Counted from the first letter of the stretch, positions 1-6,685 are shown. The stretch: 9,993 bases of DNA from Clostridia bacterium (GCA_017431755.1 JAFRKM010000087.1:1-9993), one strand, 5' to 3'. Numbers and translations: made by a program. The notes: generated from the sequence alone by a model not told the origin.

Positions 1-27
1 TAATACAGTAATTTTTTTAATTTTTTA
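1..27 (-). other. In-frame TAA (25-27) followed by remnant HTH coding sequence
   Basis: Reading the minus strand from base 27, the codons are TAA AAA ATT AAA AAA ATT ACT GTA TTA, that is stop-K-I-K-K-I-T-V-L. Family members typically read L-E-K-I-K-K-(L/I)-T-G-L here. The frame and wording therefore continue beyond the stop, as expected for a single GAA to TAA nonsense change. The final Val in place of Gly is a further deviation. Only eight codons are visible before the window ends. Confidence 0.75.
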
Positions 28-999
28 AAGTCTGTAAACAAGTGTATTTATTTTCACAAAAAGTTTTCTGTAAGTTTCTGAAACAATTAAGCTGTTTTCA
101 AAGAATTTTTGAATAGTGAAAAGTGTTTCGTGGTCCATAGAGGTTAAAGAACCTTTCTTAAATACTTCTTTTAAGAATGTTTCACAAAGTGTAGTTGGCA
201 ACTGATATACAAGTCTAGCAATTCCTAAATGATCGTATGTAATAACACTTTTTTCTGTATCGAATACTTTTCCAACTTCAATTGAAACCTGAGCCTCTTT
301 AAATGATCTTGCAAGCTCTCTGATTCCACTTACAGCAGTACCTACACCTAACACAGCGTGCGTATAATATTCACCGGAAAGTGTATCCACTATAGATGCG
401 GCTAATTTTTCCAAAGATTTTGGGTCTGTATCTTTCTTTATTTCTTTTACTAATGCAATATCATTTTCATTAATGCTAATTACAAAATCCTTTGTTTTAT
501 CTGGGAATAAACCTTGAACAACATCAAACGGCGAAGCATCTGATTTGGAAGTTACTTTCACAATCATACAAACACGGTTTACATCACAATTAAATTTCAT
601 TTCACGAGCTTTAAGATAAATATCACCCGGCAAAACATTATCTAAAAGAACATTTTTTATAAAATTGACTTTGTCATACTTTTCATCATTTTGTTGTTTT
701 ACACTATTCATAGCAACAGACAACAGAACCGCGTCTCTTGCCGCAACTTCGTCCACGCCTGTTACAAATACAGCAAATTCAGGATGTAAAGGATTTCCAA
801 AAGCTTTAAATGTGTATCCACTTGATACAAATGTTTCCCCAGCAATCATCATATCCGAATTTACGGAACTAATATTTTCACCAATTTTTGACGGATCATT
901 GCATGCAATTATCATTGAAGAATCATCAATAACTCCCATAGTTCCCTTCATAACATCCGCTGTTTGCCTTATTATGCTTTGAAATAATCTGTTAGACAT
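25..999 (-). CDS. CdaR/PucR-family transcriptional regulator, C-terminal HTH cut by a premature stop
   Basis: This resembles the CdaR/PucR-like regulators of Clostridia: an N-terminal sensory part (about residues 1-110), a GGDEF-like middle region (about 125-250) and a C-terminal PucR-type helix-turn-helix (from about 280). The stretch around residues 220-290, including ARSFKEAQ, VGKVFDTEK, YQLPTTLCE and ETLFTIQKFFEN, looks well kept. The protein has 324 residues, whereas relatives run some 45 residues further. It ends at NTLVYRL, where relatives continue with E-K-I and the last helices. The stop is TAA where Glu (GAA) is expected, and the frame continues as KIKKITVL to the window edge. The HTH also has odd residues (SETY, FVKINTL). 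The ATG start is supported by TAGGAG eight bases upstream. It has its own promoter and is separated from ftsL by a terminator. The ligand is unknown. It is either a decaying gene or a regulator that has lost DNA binding. Confidence 0.8.
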   Translation of the reverse strand: MSNRLFQSIIRQTADVMKGTMGVIDDSSMIIACNDPSKIGENISSVNSDMMIAGETFVSSGYTFKAFGNPLHPEFAVFVTGVDEVAARDAVLLSVAMNSVKQQNDEKYDKVNFIKNVLLDNVLPGDIYLKAREMKFNCDVNRVCMIVKVTSKSDASPFDVVQGLFPDKTKDFVISINENDIALVKEIKKDTDPKSLEKLAASIVDTLSGEYYTHAVLGVGTAVSGIRELARSFKEAQVSIEVGKVFDTEKSVITYDHLGIARLVYQLPTTLCETFLKEVFKKGSLTSMDHETLFTIQKFFENSLIVSETYRKLFVKINTLVYRL

Positions 1000-1078
1000 A
1001 ATTAAATCTCCTACTTTCTTAAATATTTATGCATTTTATAAACCTTTGAATGTAAAAAAATAATATATTCTTTTATCA

Positions 1079-1107
1079 ATTATATACAATTAGTTAATGT
1101 TTTGCAA
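1079..1107 (-). promoter_or_regulatory. Sigma-A promoter of the CdaR-like gene
   Basis: On the minus strand there is TTGCAA (1102-1107) as the -35 element, a 17-base spacer, and a perfect TATAAT (1079-1084) as the -10 element. Transcription would start near 1072, giving a leader of about 73 bases before the ATG at 999. The -35 matches the consensus at four of six positions. No riboswitch-like structure was recognised in the leader, which is very AT-rich. Confidence 0.65.
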
Positions 1108-1145
1108 CTTTATACTTTCTTTTACAGTAAAAATTACGTTTTGCA
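1099..1145. promoter_or_regulatory. Possible operator elements upstream of the CdaR-like gene
   Basis: The octamer GTTTTGCA occurs twice on the plus strand, at 1099-1106 (overlapping the -35) and at 1138-1145, with start points 39 bases apart. Both copies are preceded by a TTA. Between them lies a short palindrome, TTTTAC-A-GTAAAA (1120-1132). Direct repeats and a palindrome around a -35 could bind a regulator, perhaps the gene's own product. In sequence this AT-rich, chance matches are common, so this is only a candidate. Confidence 0.25.
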
Positions 1146-1207
1146 CACTAATAGGACATTCTTTTTTTCTTTATGGTGAATTTGCATAATTTTTTACCCT
1201 TTTATGT

Positions 1208-1243
1208 ACTACAAAACAAATATACTCGTCATAATGACGAGTA
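1208..1243 (-). terminator. Rho-independent terminator after the ftsL-like gene
   Basis: A 9-bp perfect inverted repeat (1223-1231 with 1235-1243, arms TACTCGTCA and TGACGAGTA) has a 3-base loop. On the minus strand it is followed by a T-rich run, TATTTGTTTTG. It lies 27 bases past the stop of the ftsL-like gene and so would end the rsmH-ftsL transcript. On the plus strand the downstream sequence is not T-rich, so it probably works in one direction only. Confidence 0.7.
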
Positions 1244-1270
1244 ATTATAATATCTTCTATTTATATTTAT

Positions 1271-1657
1271 CTATTTTACCGCTGCTAAATCTTCCCCGGT
1301 AATTTTTACTATTTCAACTTTTGCATTTTCTAAATCTTTATAGTTTTGAGATGCTTTTAAACTTTCTTTACTCAAAAGCATAGACGTGTTTTCACTTTGA
1401 ATCTGATCAAGCTCTTTGGAAGCTTTTGAAACTTTATCTATACATTCTGCAAATTTAGATTGCTCAGAAATAAACAGAAACCCGCAACCTGCTGATACTA
1501 AAAAAACTGAAAAAACAGAACCCATAAACATTTTTAAAGCTCTATTTTTTTGAATTTTTCTTTGTGATTTACCAGGAAGCTTAAGAACCTTACCTTCTTT
1601 ATGATTTTCTTTTCTTAACGGGGTAAAATCATAAGCTGCATTTCTGTTATACATCAA
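1271..1657 (-). CDS. ftsL: FtsL-like septum protein (divergent, single-pass membrane)
   Basis: This is a small bitopic protein of 128 residues. It has a basic cytoplasmic N-terminus (about 1-42, many Lys/Arg), one hydrophobic segment (about 43-63) and an outer region rich in Glu, Lys, Ser and Leu that probably forms a coiled coil (about 66-105). This architecture, and its place 21 bases after rsmH, are those of FtsL, which with DivIC/FtsB recruits and activates the septal peptidoglycan synthase FtsWI. Sequence similarity to FtsL is weak in general, so the call rests on topology and context. The first codon is taken as TTG at 1657, eight bases after GGAG; the next codon is ATG (1654), an equally possible start with an 11-base spacing. 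Unusually, no ftsI/pbp or mraY follows; a terminator does. The extracytoplasmic part looks short. Confidence 0.65.
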   Translation of the reverse strand: MMYNRNAAYDFTPLRKENHKEGKVLKLPGKSQRKIQKNRALKMFMGSVFSVFLVSAGCGFLFISEQSKFAECIDKVSKASKELDQIQSENTSMLLSKESLKASQNYKDLENAKVEIVKITGEDLAAVK

Positions 1658-1678
1658 TTCAACATCTCCATAAATTCC

Positions 1679-2608
1679 TTAAATTTTCTCACAAACCCTA
1701 AGTTTTGCACTTCTTGATCTTGTATTTTCTTTGGTTTCCTCTACAGACGGTTTAATAGCCTTTTTGATTACCATACATGCACTTGGATTTCTTCCACAAA
1801 CACAAATCGGAAAATCCGACGGACAAACACAACCTTTACACCAATTTTGCATCTTCTTTTTTACAATTTTATCCTCAAGAGAATGAAATGTTATTGCTAC
1901 AATCCTTCCACCTTTTTTCAAAACTTTAAATGCATCTTCTAAACTTTTTTTTAAATTTTCAAGTTCATCATTAACATAAATTCTTATAGCCTGAAACGTC
2001 CTTCTTGCCGGATTCCCACCTTCTCTGCGCGAAAATGCTGGTATTGCGTTTTTTACTATTTCGGCAAGCTCAGTAGTTGTTTCAATTAATTTTTTTTCTC
2101 TTGCTTTTACTATTTTAAATGCTATTTTTGATGCATATCTTTCTTCGCCATACTCACTTATTATCTTTTTAAGTTCATCTTGACCCAAAAAATTCACGAC
2201 ATCATATGCCGATTGGCCTTGTTTGCTCATCCTCATATCAAGCAACGCTTCTTTTTTATAAGAAAATCCTCTTTGCGCAGCATCAAGCTGATATGAAGAA
2301 ACTCCTAAATCGAACGCCACTCCATCTACACTGTCAAACCCTAAATTATGTACAATATTATAAATATTAGAAAAATTATCATTCACAATATCAACATTTT
2401 CAAAATCTTTTAATTTTTCTTTACACGCCAAAATCGCATCAGGGTCTTGATCGATACAGATAAGTTTACCTTTTTTGGAAAGATTGGATGCAACCTTATA
2501 AGACAAACCGCCACCACCTGCAGTAGCATCAACATAGATCCCATTTGGATTGATATTTAATAATTCTACTGTTTCGTTTAAAAGCACGGTTTTATGATTA
2601 AATTCCAA
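1679..2608 (-). CDS. rsmH: 16S rRNA (cytosine(1402)-N(4))-methyltransferase RsmH
   Basis: RsmH (MraW) uses S-adenosylmethionine to methylate N4 of C1402 in 16S rRNA at the ribosomal P site. Family landmarks, numbered from the TTG start, are HKTVLLNE (5-12), SAM motif I with VDATAGGGG (26-34), IDQDPDAI, the FDLGVSS block, RGFSY, LDMRM, GEERYASKIA, RRTFQAIRIYVNDEL and ITFHSLEDKIVK, plus a Cys-rich segment near the C-terminus. From TTG at 2608 it has 309 residues, the normal size. This start gives the family-typical MEF-H N-terminus and has AAGGA eight bases upstream. The longer ATG starts (2638, 2644) have no ribosome binding site. Two residues are odd: Leu35 follows the glycines where the family has His (GGHS), and Asn stands where many members have His before PA-RTFQ. 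The first gene of the usual cluster, mraZ, is absent upstream. Confidence 0.93.
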   Translation of the reverse strand: MEFNHKTVLLNETVELLNINPNGIYVDATAGGGGLSYKVASNLSKKGKLICIDQDPDAILACKEKLKDFENVDIVNDNFSNIYNIVHNLGFDSVDGVAFDLGVSSYQLDAAQRGFSYKKEALLDMRMSKQGQSAYDVVNFLGQDELKKIISEYGEERYASKIAFKIVKAREKKLIETTTELAEIVKNAIPAFSRREGGNPARRTFQAIRIYVNDELENLKKSLEDAFKVLKKGGRIVAITFHSLEDKIVKKKMQNWCKGCVCPSDFPICVCGRNPSACMVIKKAIKPSVEETKENTRSRSAKLRVCEKI

Positions 2609-2616
2609 AGTTACAT

Positions 2617-2623
2617 TCCTTCT
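2617..2623 (-). promoter_or_regulatory. Ribosome binding site fixing the rsmH TTG start
   Basis: AGAAGGA on the minus strand lies eight bases before TTG (2606-2608). It favours the TTG over the in-frame ATG codons further upstream, which lack such a site. The resulting N-terminus agrees with the RsmH family. Confidence 0.65.
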
Positions 2624-2672
2624 TTTTATAGTAGCCATACGCACACAAAAGTCACAATACTACTACATTTCT

Positions 2673-2701
2673 ATGCTACAGCTATATTGTTTAAAAATCA
2701 A
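2673..2701 (-). promoter_or_regulatory. Weak candidate promoter for rsmH-ftsL
   Basis: The 156-base gap between the pduL-type gene and rsmH should hold a promoter. One candidate is TTGATT (2696-2701), a 17-base spacer and TAGCAT (2673-2678), each element four of six to consensus, giving a leader of about 58 bases. An alternative is an extended -10, TGTCATAAT (2709-2717), with a poor -35 that would overlap the palindrome TTTGTACAAA (2727-2736). I see no terminator hairpin after the pduL-type gene, so readthrough is also possible. Confidence 0.3.
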
Positions 2702-2764
2702 CACCCAAATTATGACATTTTAAAATTTTGTACAAATAAACATTTTTTATTAATATTTTTGTTA

Positions 2765-3352
2765 TTATTTGCTAAATAAATTTCCGGCCATTTCGCTATC
2801 ATACTGTACGGCGTTTCCTTCGTCAGTATCTATGTGCATCGCAAGAGAAAACTTTTCGCTCACCCTGGCAACAACATTTTCAAAAATCAACGAGCGATCT
2901 TTACTTTTTATTCTTACTTTTACTTCTTCGCCATTTTTTACGCTTAATTTTTCTGCATCTTTTGGCGCCATATGAATATGCCTTTTTGCAATAATTAAAC
3001 CCTCAGTAATTTCAAAACTACCTTTTGGTCCAATTAATGTGCACCCCGGGGTACCATCTAAATCACCCGACTCTCTAATTAAACACTTTGCGCCTATTTT
3101 TCTGGCATCGGTTAAAGAAATTTCAACTTGAGTCTTTTTACGAAGCGGTCCTAAAATTGCAACATTTTTAAGTGTATCTTTATCTGTTTTTATATCTACA
3201 CGTTCCTCGCAAGCAAACTGACCAGGCTGAGAAAGATCTTTCCTCTTAGAAAAATTGTAATTCTTACCAAAAAGAGCATCCGCGACCTTCTGTGAAAGAT
3301 GGACATGCCTTGCAGAAACTTCCACCGGTATATCAGTTAAATTTAAATCCAT
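2765..3352 (-). CDS. pduL: PduL-type phosphate acyltransferase (phosphotransacetylase/phosphotranspropionylase)
   Basis: PduL enzymes interconvert acyl-CoA plus phosphate with acyl-phosphate plus CoA, commonly feeding acetate kinase for ATP in fermenters. The metal-binding histidines of the two beta-barrel domains are present: SARHVHLS (13-20, His16 and His18), RHIHM (124-128, His125 and His127) and AMHID (His173). Other landmarks are DLSQPGQFA (39-47), LGPLRKKTQVEIS (67-79) and SGDLDGTPG (95-103). The length of 195 residues is close to the family's. The N-terminus begins almost directly with the first domain and has no extra encapsulation helix, and no microcompartment genes are near, so a cytosolic enzyme is expected. 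It starts four bases after nadK with a GGGGG-type ribosome binding site inside the end of nadK, so the two are probably cotranscribed. Acetyl-CoA is the likely but unproven substrate. No acetate kinase lies in the window. Confidence 0.9.
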   Translation of the reverse strand: MDLNLTDIPVEVSARHVHLSQKVADALFGKNYNFSKRKDLSQPGQFACEERVDIKTDKDTLKNVAILGPLRKKTQVEISLTDARKIGAKCLIRESGDLDGTPGCTLIGPKGSFEITEGLIIAKRHIHMAPKDAEKLSVKNGEEVKVRIKSKDRSLIFENVVARVSEKFSLAMHIDTDEGNAVQYDSEMAGNLFSK

Positions 3353-3356
3353 AATT

Positions 3357-4193
3357 TTACCCCCTTTTTAGAATTTTTTTCTCTATATTTTTATAAATAT
3401 GATTTTTATCAAATCTAATAAATTTGGCCGTAAAATTAGATTTTTTAATCGTAATCATTTCGCCATTTAATTTAGCAAAATCACCTGTGCCATCTATATT
3501 TACCACTGCATCACCCTGAGTTTTAATCGAAATCTCCTGATCACACGGTAAAATTATGGGTCTGCAAGAAATTTCGTGCGGACACACAGGCGTAATCACC
3601 ACACAACTAGCATCATTATCAATTATTGGCCCTCCCGACGAAAGAGAATAAGCCGTTGAACCCGTCGGCGTAGCAACAATTACACCATCTGCACGAAACG
3701 ATGATATTTTTTCACCCAATTTATAAACCTCGAAATCCATCATACGTGAAAGGGGATTACGAATTATTGAAAACTCATTTAAAACAAAAAGTGATTTTTT
3801 ATTATATTTCACCTCAAGCAACAAGTGATTTTCTATAATATAATTACCATCTACCAATAGCCTAAGTTTATTTAATTCGCTTTTTTCTATAGTCGATAAG
3901 AACCCTATCCTTCCAGTATTTATCCCAAGAACAGGTTTATTAAAACCTGCACACAGTTTAGAAAAATATATTGTACTGCCATCCCCACCAAAAACAATCG
4001 CCATATCACTGTTAGAAACCGCGCTATTAATATCATCAAAAAATATAACATTTTTATTTTTTACAAAATCTTTTATTTTTGAGCTCAAAAAAATTTGTAC
4101 ACTATCATTAGACAAAGCTAAAATAGCCTTTTCTATTATTTCTAGATTATATTCTTTTTTTTCGTCAAATAAAAACGCTAATTTTTTAATCAT
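3357..4193 (-). CDS. nadK: NAD kinase
   Basis: NAD kinase phosphorylates NAD+ to NADP+ using ATP or polyphosphate and is the only route to NADP. Signature motifs are GGDGST (69-74, catalytic Asp of GGDG), GINTGRIGFLS (90-100), the NE pair of LNEFSIIRN (139-140), and the conserved stretch DGVIVATPTGSTAYS (169-183) followed by GGP. The length of 278 residues is normal for a bacterial short-form enzyme. The ATG start at 4193 has AGGG seven bases upstream. It follows tlyA by 30 bases, which is the classic clostridial pairing. The next genes in that arrangement, argR and recN, are missing, and a pduL-type gene takes their place. No defects are seen. Confidence 0.95.
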   Translation of the reverse strand: MIKKLAFLFDEKKEYNLEIIEKAILALSNDSVQIFLSSKIKDFVKNKNVIFFDDINSAVSNSDMAIVFGGDGSTIYFSKLCAGFNKPVLGINTGRIGFLSTIEKSELNKLRLLVDGNYIIENHLLLEVKYNKKSLFVLNEFSIIRNPLSRMMDFEVYKLGEKISSFRADGVIVATPTGSTAYSLSSGGPIIDNDASCVVITPVCPHEISCRPIILPCDQEISIKTQGDAVVNIDGTGDFAKLNGEMITIKKSNFTAKFIRFDKNHIYKNIEKKILKRG

Positions 4194-4223
4194 AAAATCA
4201 CCCTAAGCGCCAAATTCACACAG

Positions 4224-5054
4224 CTAAAGTTCATCATGAGAAAGCTCAACGATATTTTCTGGGTCAACCGGCTCATCAATATAAGGACTCCAAGATTTTT
4301 TGACCAACATTAAATACTCTATATTCCCATCAGGACCTTTTATCGGAGAATAATCCAATGCCAAGACCGCAAAACCGTTATTAAGACAAAAATCACAAAC
4401 TTTATTTACTGCCATGGCATGTAATTTCTTATCTTTTACAACACCGCTTTTGTCTACATTACCTTTGCCGACTTCAAACTGTGGTTTTATTAAACAAATT
4501 CCCAAGGCACCATTTTCTACTATATTTCTAATCGAAGATAAAATTAAAGTAAGTGATATAAACGAAACATCAACAGTAAAAAAATCAATTTTATCTTTAA
4601 AAAGTTCTTTTTTTAGCCTTCGTGCATTAACGCCTTCAATATTTTCAACTCTTGGGTCATTTAAAAGTTTTTCGTTTAGTTGGCCGTGACCAACGTCTAC
4701 AGCGTATACTTTTTTGCAACCATTTTGAAGCATACAGTCAGTAAATCCACCCGTACTTGCACCAACATCAAGCGCAATCCTTCCGATAACTTCAACATCA
4801 AAATTATTAAGAGCTTTTTCTAGCTTAATCCCACCACGGCTCACATATTTAATGGCATTTTCTTCAATTTTTATGTTGACATCTTCTTCAAATTCTGCAC
4901 TCGGTTTATTAATTTTTTTATCGCCCACAAAAACTAGGCCATCCAAGATTAATTCTTTAGCCTTTTCTCTGCTCGGGGCTATTTTTTTTTCACACATTAT
5001 AATATCTAATCTTTTTTTCATTTGGGAGATAATGAATTTATTTTTAAAATTCAT
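4224..5054 (-). CDS. tlyA: TlyA-family rRNA 2'-O-methyltransferase (S4 plus FtsJ-like domain)
   Basis: TlyA proteins are SAM-dependent ribose 2'-O-methyltransferases acting on rRNA, and are sometimes annotated as hemolysins. Numbered from ATG 5054, an S4 RNA-binding domain covers about 13-70, with RLD, SREKAKELI and VSRGGIKLEKAL (Lys77). It is followed by a Rossmann methyltransferase domain with DVGASTGGFTD (96-106), VDVSFISL (161-168), LIKPQFEVG (188-196, Lys190) and PDGNIEYL (241-248). The K-D-K-E set of this superfamily is thus present. The start is uncertain. ATG 5054 has GGAG five bases upstream and is preferred; ATG 5021 gives the family-typical MKKRLD N-terminus but has no ribosome binding site; an upstream GTG at 5072 is less likely. 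The 16S and/or 23S target cannot be told from sequence. It lies 38 bases after pth and 30 before nadK. Confidence 0.9.
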   Translation of the reverse strand: MNFKNKFIISQMKKRLDIIMCEKKIAPSREKAKELILDGLVFVGDKKINKPSAEFEEDVNIKIEENAIKYVSRGGIKLEKALNNFDVEVIGRIALDVGASTGGFTDCMLQNGCKKVYAVDVGHGQLNEKLLNDPRVENIEGVNARRLKKELFKDKIDFFTVDVSFISLTLILSSIRNIVENGALGICLIKPQFEVGKGNVDKSGVVKDKKLHAMAVNKVCDFCLNNGFAVLALDYSPIKGPDGNIEYLMLVKKSWSPYIDEPVDPENIVELSHDEL

Positions 5055-5092
5055 TGTTACTCCACGCACCACCTACCTTTTCTATTATTTTA

Positions 5093-5665
5093 TTAATTAT
5101 AATTACTCATTGCTTCATCAATTTTTCCATCAATAATAAGCTCTATAGCTTTAAAAATATTTTCAAAATTACCAGTAACAACTTTAAGTTCATCATCTGA
5201 AAAAGATGAAATAACCCAATCGTCTAATCTCCACATATCATTTGGTTTATTACCAATTCCAATTTTAATACGCGGGAAATTATCCGTACCACATAGTGAT
5301 ATAATACTTTTCACACCATTTTGACCACCATGTGAACCTTTTTTTCTAATGCGGATTTTTCCGACAGGAAGGCAAATATCATCAAAAATAAGAATTATAT
5401 TTTCGGGTTTTACTTTATAAAAAGACATTGCGCTAAGAACCGACTTCCCGCTTAAATTCATATATGTTTGCGGTTTTAAAAGCGTTACTTTTTTGCCACC
5501 CAGTAAAAAAGTAGCACTAAGAGCATCAAATTTACTAAAAGAAAAATTCACATTCATTTTTTTGGCTATTAGATCCAGAATGATAAAACCTGAATTATGA
5601 CGTGTCTTTCTATATTTATCACCCGGATTCCCTAGACCAACAATTATGTAATCCACTGCGCTCAT
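5093..5665 (-). CDS. pth: Peptidyl-tRNA hydrolase
   Basis: Pth cleaves the ester bond of peptidyl-tRNAs released from stalled ribosomes, recycling tRNA. The protein has 190 residues, the normal size, with VGLGNPG (9-15, Asn13), TRHNSGF (21-27, catalytic His23), KPQTYMNLSG (64-73, Asn70), the FDDICLPVGKIR block (94-105, Asp95/96) and GSHGGQNGVKS (110-120, Asn116). The frequent His of GGHNG is Gln here, a variant I take as tolerated. The ATG start has AGAGGT six bases upstream. It begins 15 bases after prs, matching the widespread glmU-prs-pth order. In many Firmicutes mfd follows, but here tlyA does. Confidence 0.95.
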   Translation of the reverse strand: MSAVDYIIVGLGNPGDKYRKTRHNSGFIILDLIAKKMNVNFSFSKFDALSATFLLGGKKVTLLKPQTYMNLSGKSVLSAMSFYKVKPENIILIFDDICLPVGKIRIRKKGSHGGQNGVKSIISLCGTDNFPRIKIGIGNKPNDMWRLDDWVISSFSDDELKVVTGNFENIFKAIELIIDGKIDEAMSNYN

Positions 5666-5680
5666 TTAAATACCTCTAAA

Positions 5681-6643
5681 CTACTCTAATATCATAGTAG
5701 ACATGGGCTTATCGCCGTTTATTCTTTTAATCGCTTCCGAAAGAATTGGTGCAACATTAAGAATCGTGAACTTATCCAACATTTTTTCTTCTGGAATATC
5801 AATCGTATTAAATGCTATTATCTTTTTAATACAGCTCTTTTTAATATTTTCCACTGCATCCCCCGAAAGAACAGGATGTGCAACATATGCATAAACTTCT
5901 TTTGCGCCACCTTTTTCAATTACAGCCTCTGCAGCATGGCAAAGTGTTCCTGCGGTATCCATAATATCATCAACCAAAATAATCCTTTTGTCTTTAATAT
6001 CACCTATTATATTCATAACCTGACTCACGTTTGCTTTGGGACGCCTTTTGTCGATAAGCGCTATTGGGCAACCAAGCCTTGTTGCAAACTGTCTTGCACG
6101 TGCAATAGACCCCAAATCCGGCGCCAAAACAGTAAACTCTTCTGGGTTGAAACCATCAATTTCTTTAATAAAAGAAGCAAAAATTGGCGCTGCAATTATA
6201 TGATCAACCGGAATATCAAAAAAGCCTTGAATTTGAATGGTATGAAGTTCCATTGTAAGAATTCTGTCTACACCAGCCTGAGTAAGCAAATTTGATACTA
6301 ATTTTGCGGAAATTGGGTCTCTAGGATTAGCTTTTCTGTCTTGGCGAGCATATCCAAAATAAGGTATTACCGCTGTAATTCTAGCCGCTGACGCACGTTT
6401 AACGGCATCAACCATGAGTAAAAGCTCCATAAGATTATCATTAACCGGCGCACAAGTAGACTGCACTATAAAACAATCTGCACCTCTAACCGACTCGTAA
6501 ATTGAAACAGATATTTCTCCGTCGCTAAAACGTTCAACCTTTGATTTACCGAGTTCACAGCCAAGCTCTTTAGCTATGTCCTCTGCTAATTTTGGGTTGG
6601 AATTTGCCGAAAAAATTCTTAAGTCTCTCTTTTGATAATCCAT
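5681..6643 (-). CDS. prs: Ribose-phosphate pyrophosphokinase (PRPP synthetase)
   Basis: Prs transfers pyrophosphate from ATP to ribose 5-phosphate to make PRPP for purine, pyrimidine, NAD, His and Trp synthesis. The length of 320 residues is typical of class I enzymes. Landmarks are FSDGEI (39-44), the ATP-binding FGYARQDRK (96-104), LHTIQIQGFFD (133-143), the flexible catalytic loop IDKRRPKANVS (197-207) and the PRPP-binding loop VDDIMDTAGT (224-233). The usual DLH of the metal site reads ELH (132-134), a conservative change. The start is supported by AGGAGAGAGG seven bases before the ATG. It lies 42 bases after glmU and 15 before pth. The ribose 5-phosphate it uses could be supplied by the transketolase encoded upstream. 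The stop is TAG. Confidence 0.97.
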   Translation of the reverse strand: MDYQKRDLRIFSANSNPKLAEDIAKELGCELGKSKVERFSDGEISVSIYESVRGADCFIVQSTCAPVNDNLMELLLMVDAVKRASAARITAVIPYFGYARQDRKANPRDPISAKLVSNLLTQAGVDRILTMELHTIQIQGFFDIPVDHIIAAPIFASFIKEIDGFNPEEFTVLAPDLGSIARARQFATRLGCPIALIDKRRPKANVSQVMNIIGDIKDKRIILVDDIMDTAGTLCHAAEAVIEKGGAKEVYAYVAHPVLSGDAVENIKKSCIKKIIAFNTIDIPEEKMLDKFTILNVAPILSEAIKRINGDKPMSTMILE

Positions 6644-6685
6644 AAACTAACCTCTCTCCTTAATTTTTAAACTTCCCAAAAGACT

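Noticed and set aside
25..27. Stop codon reassignment or readthrough of TAA to keep the regulator whole
   Set aside because: TAA is used as the ordinary terminator of several intact genes here (cdd, transketolase N, nadK, rsmH), so reassignment is not supported, and no readthrough signal can be recognised in eight codons.
665..982. Open frame on the plus strand opposite the CdaR-like gene (105 codons), and similar plus-strand frames at 2594, 4414, 4852, 5876 and 9297
   Set aside because: They are mirror frames of well-supported minus-strand genes or intergenic AT-rich sequence. They have no recognisable domains and no good ribosome binding sites.
1000..1270. Small gene, non-coding RNA or riboswitch in the 271-base gap
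   Set aside because: Apart from the terminator, the promoter and short repeats, I see only AT-rich sequence, with no open frame with a ribosome binding site and no recognisable aptamer core.
3043..3052. GC-rich palindrome ACCCCGGGGT in otherwise AT-rich DNA
   Set aside because: It encodes the conserved T-P-G-C of the PduL family in frame, so the base composition follows from the protein. A regulatory role is not needed to explain it.
5022..5072. Longer TlyA start at GTG 5072
   Set aside because: The residues gained (VVRGVT) have no family match, and the sequence GGAG just before ATG 5054 looks like the ribosome binding site instead.
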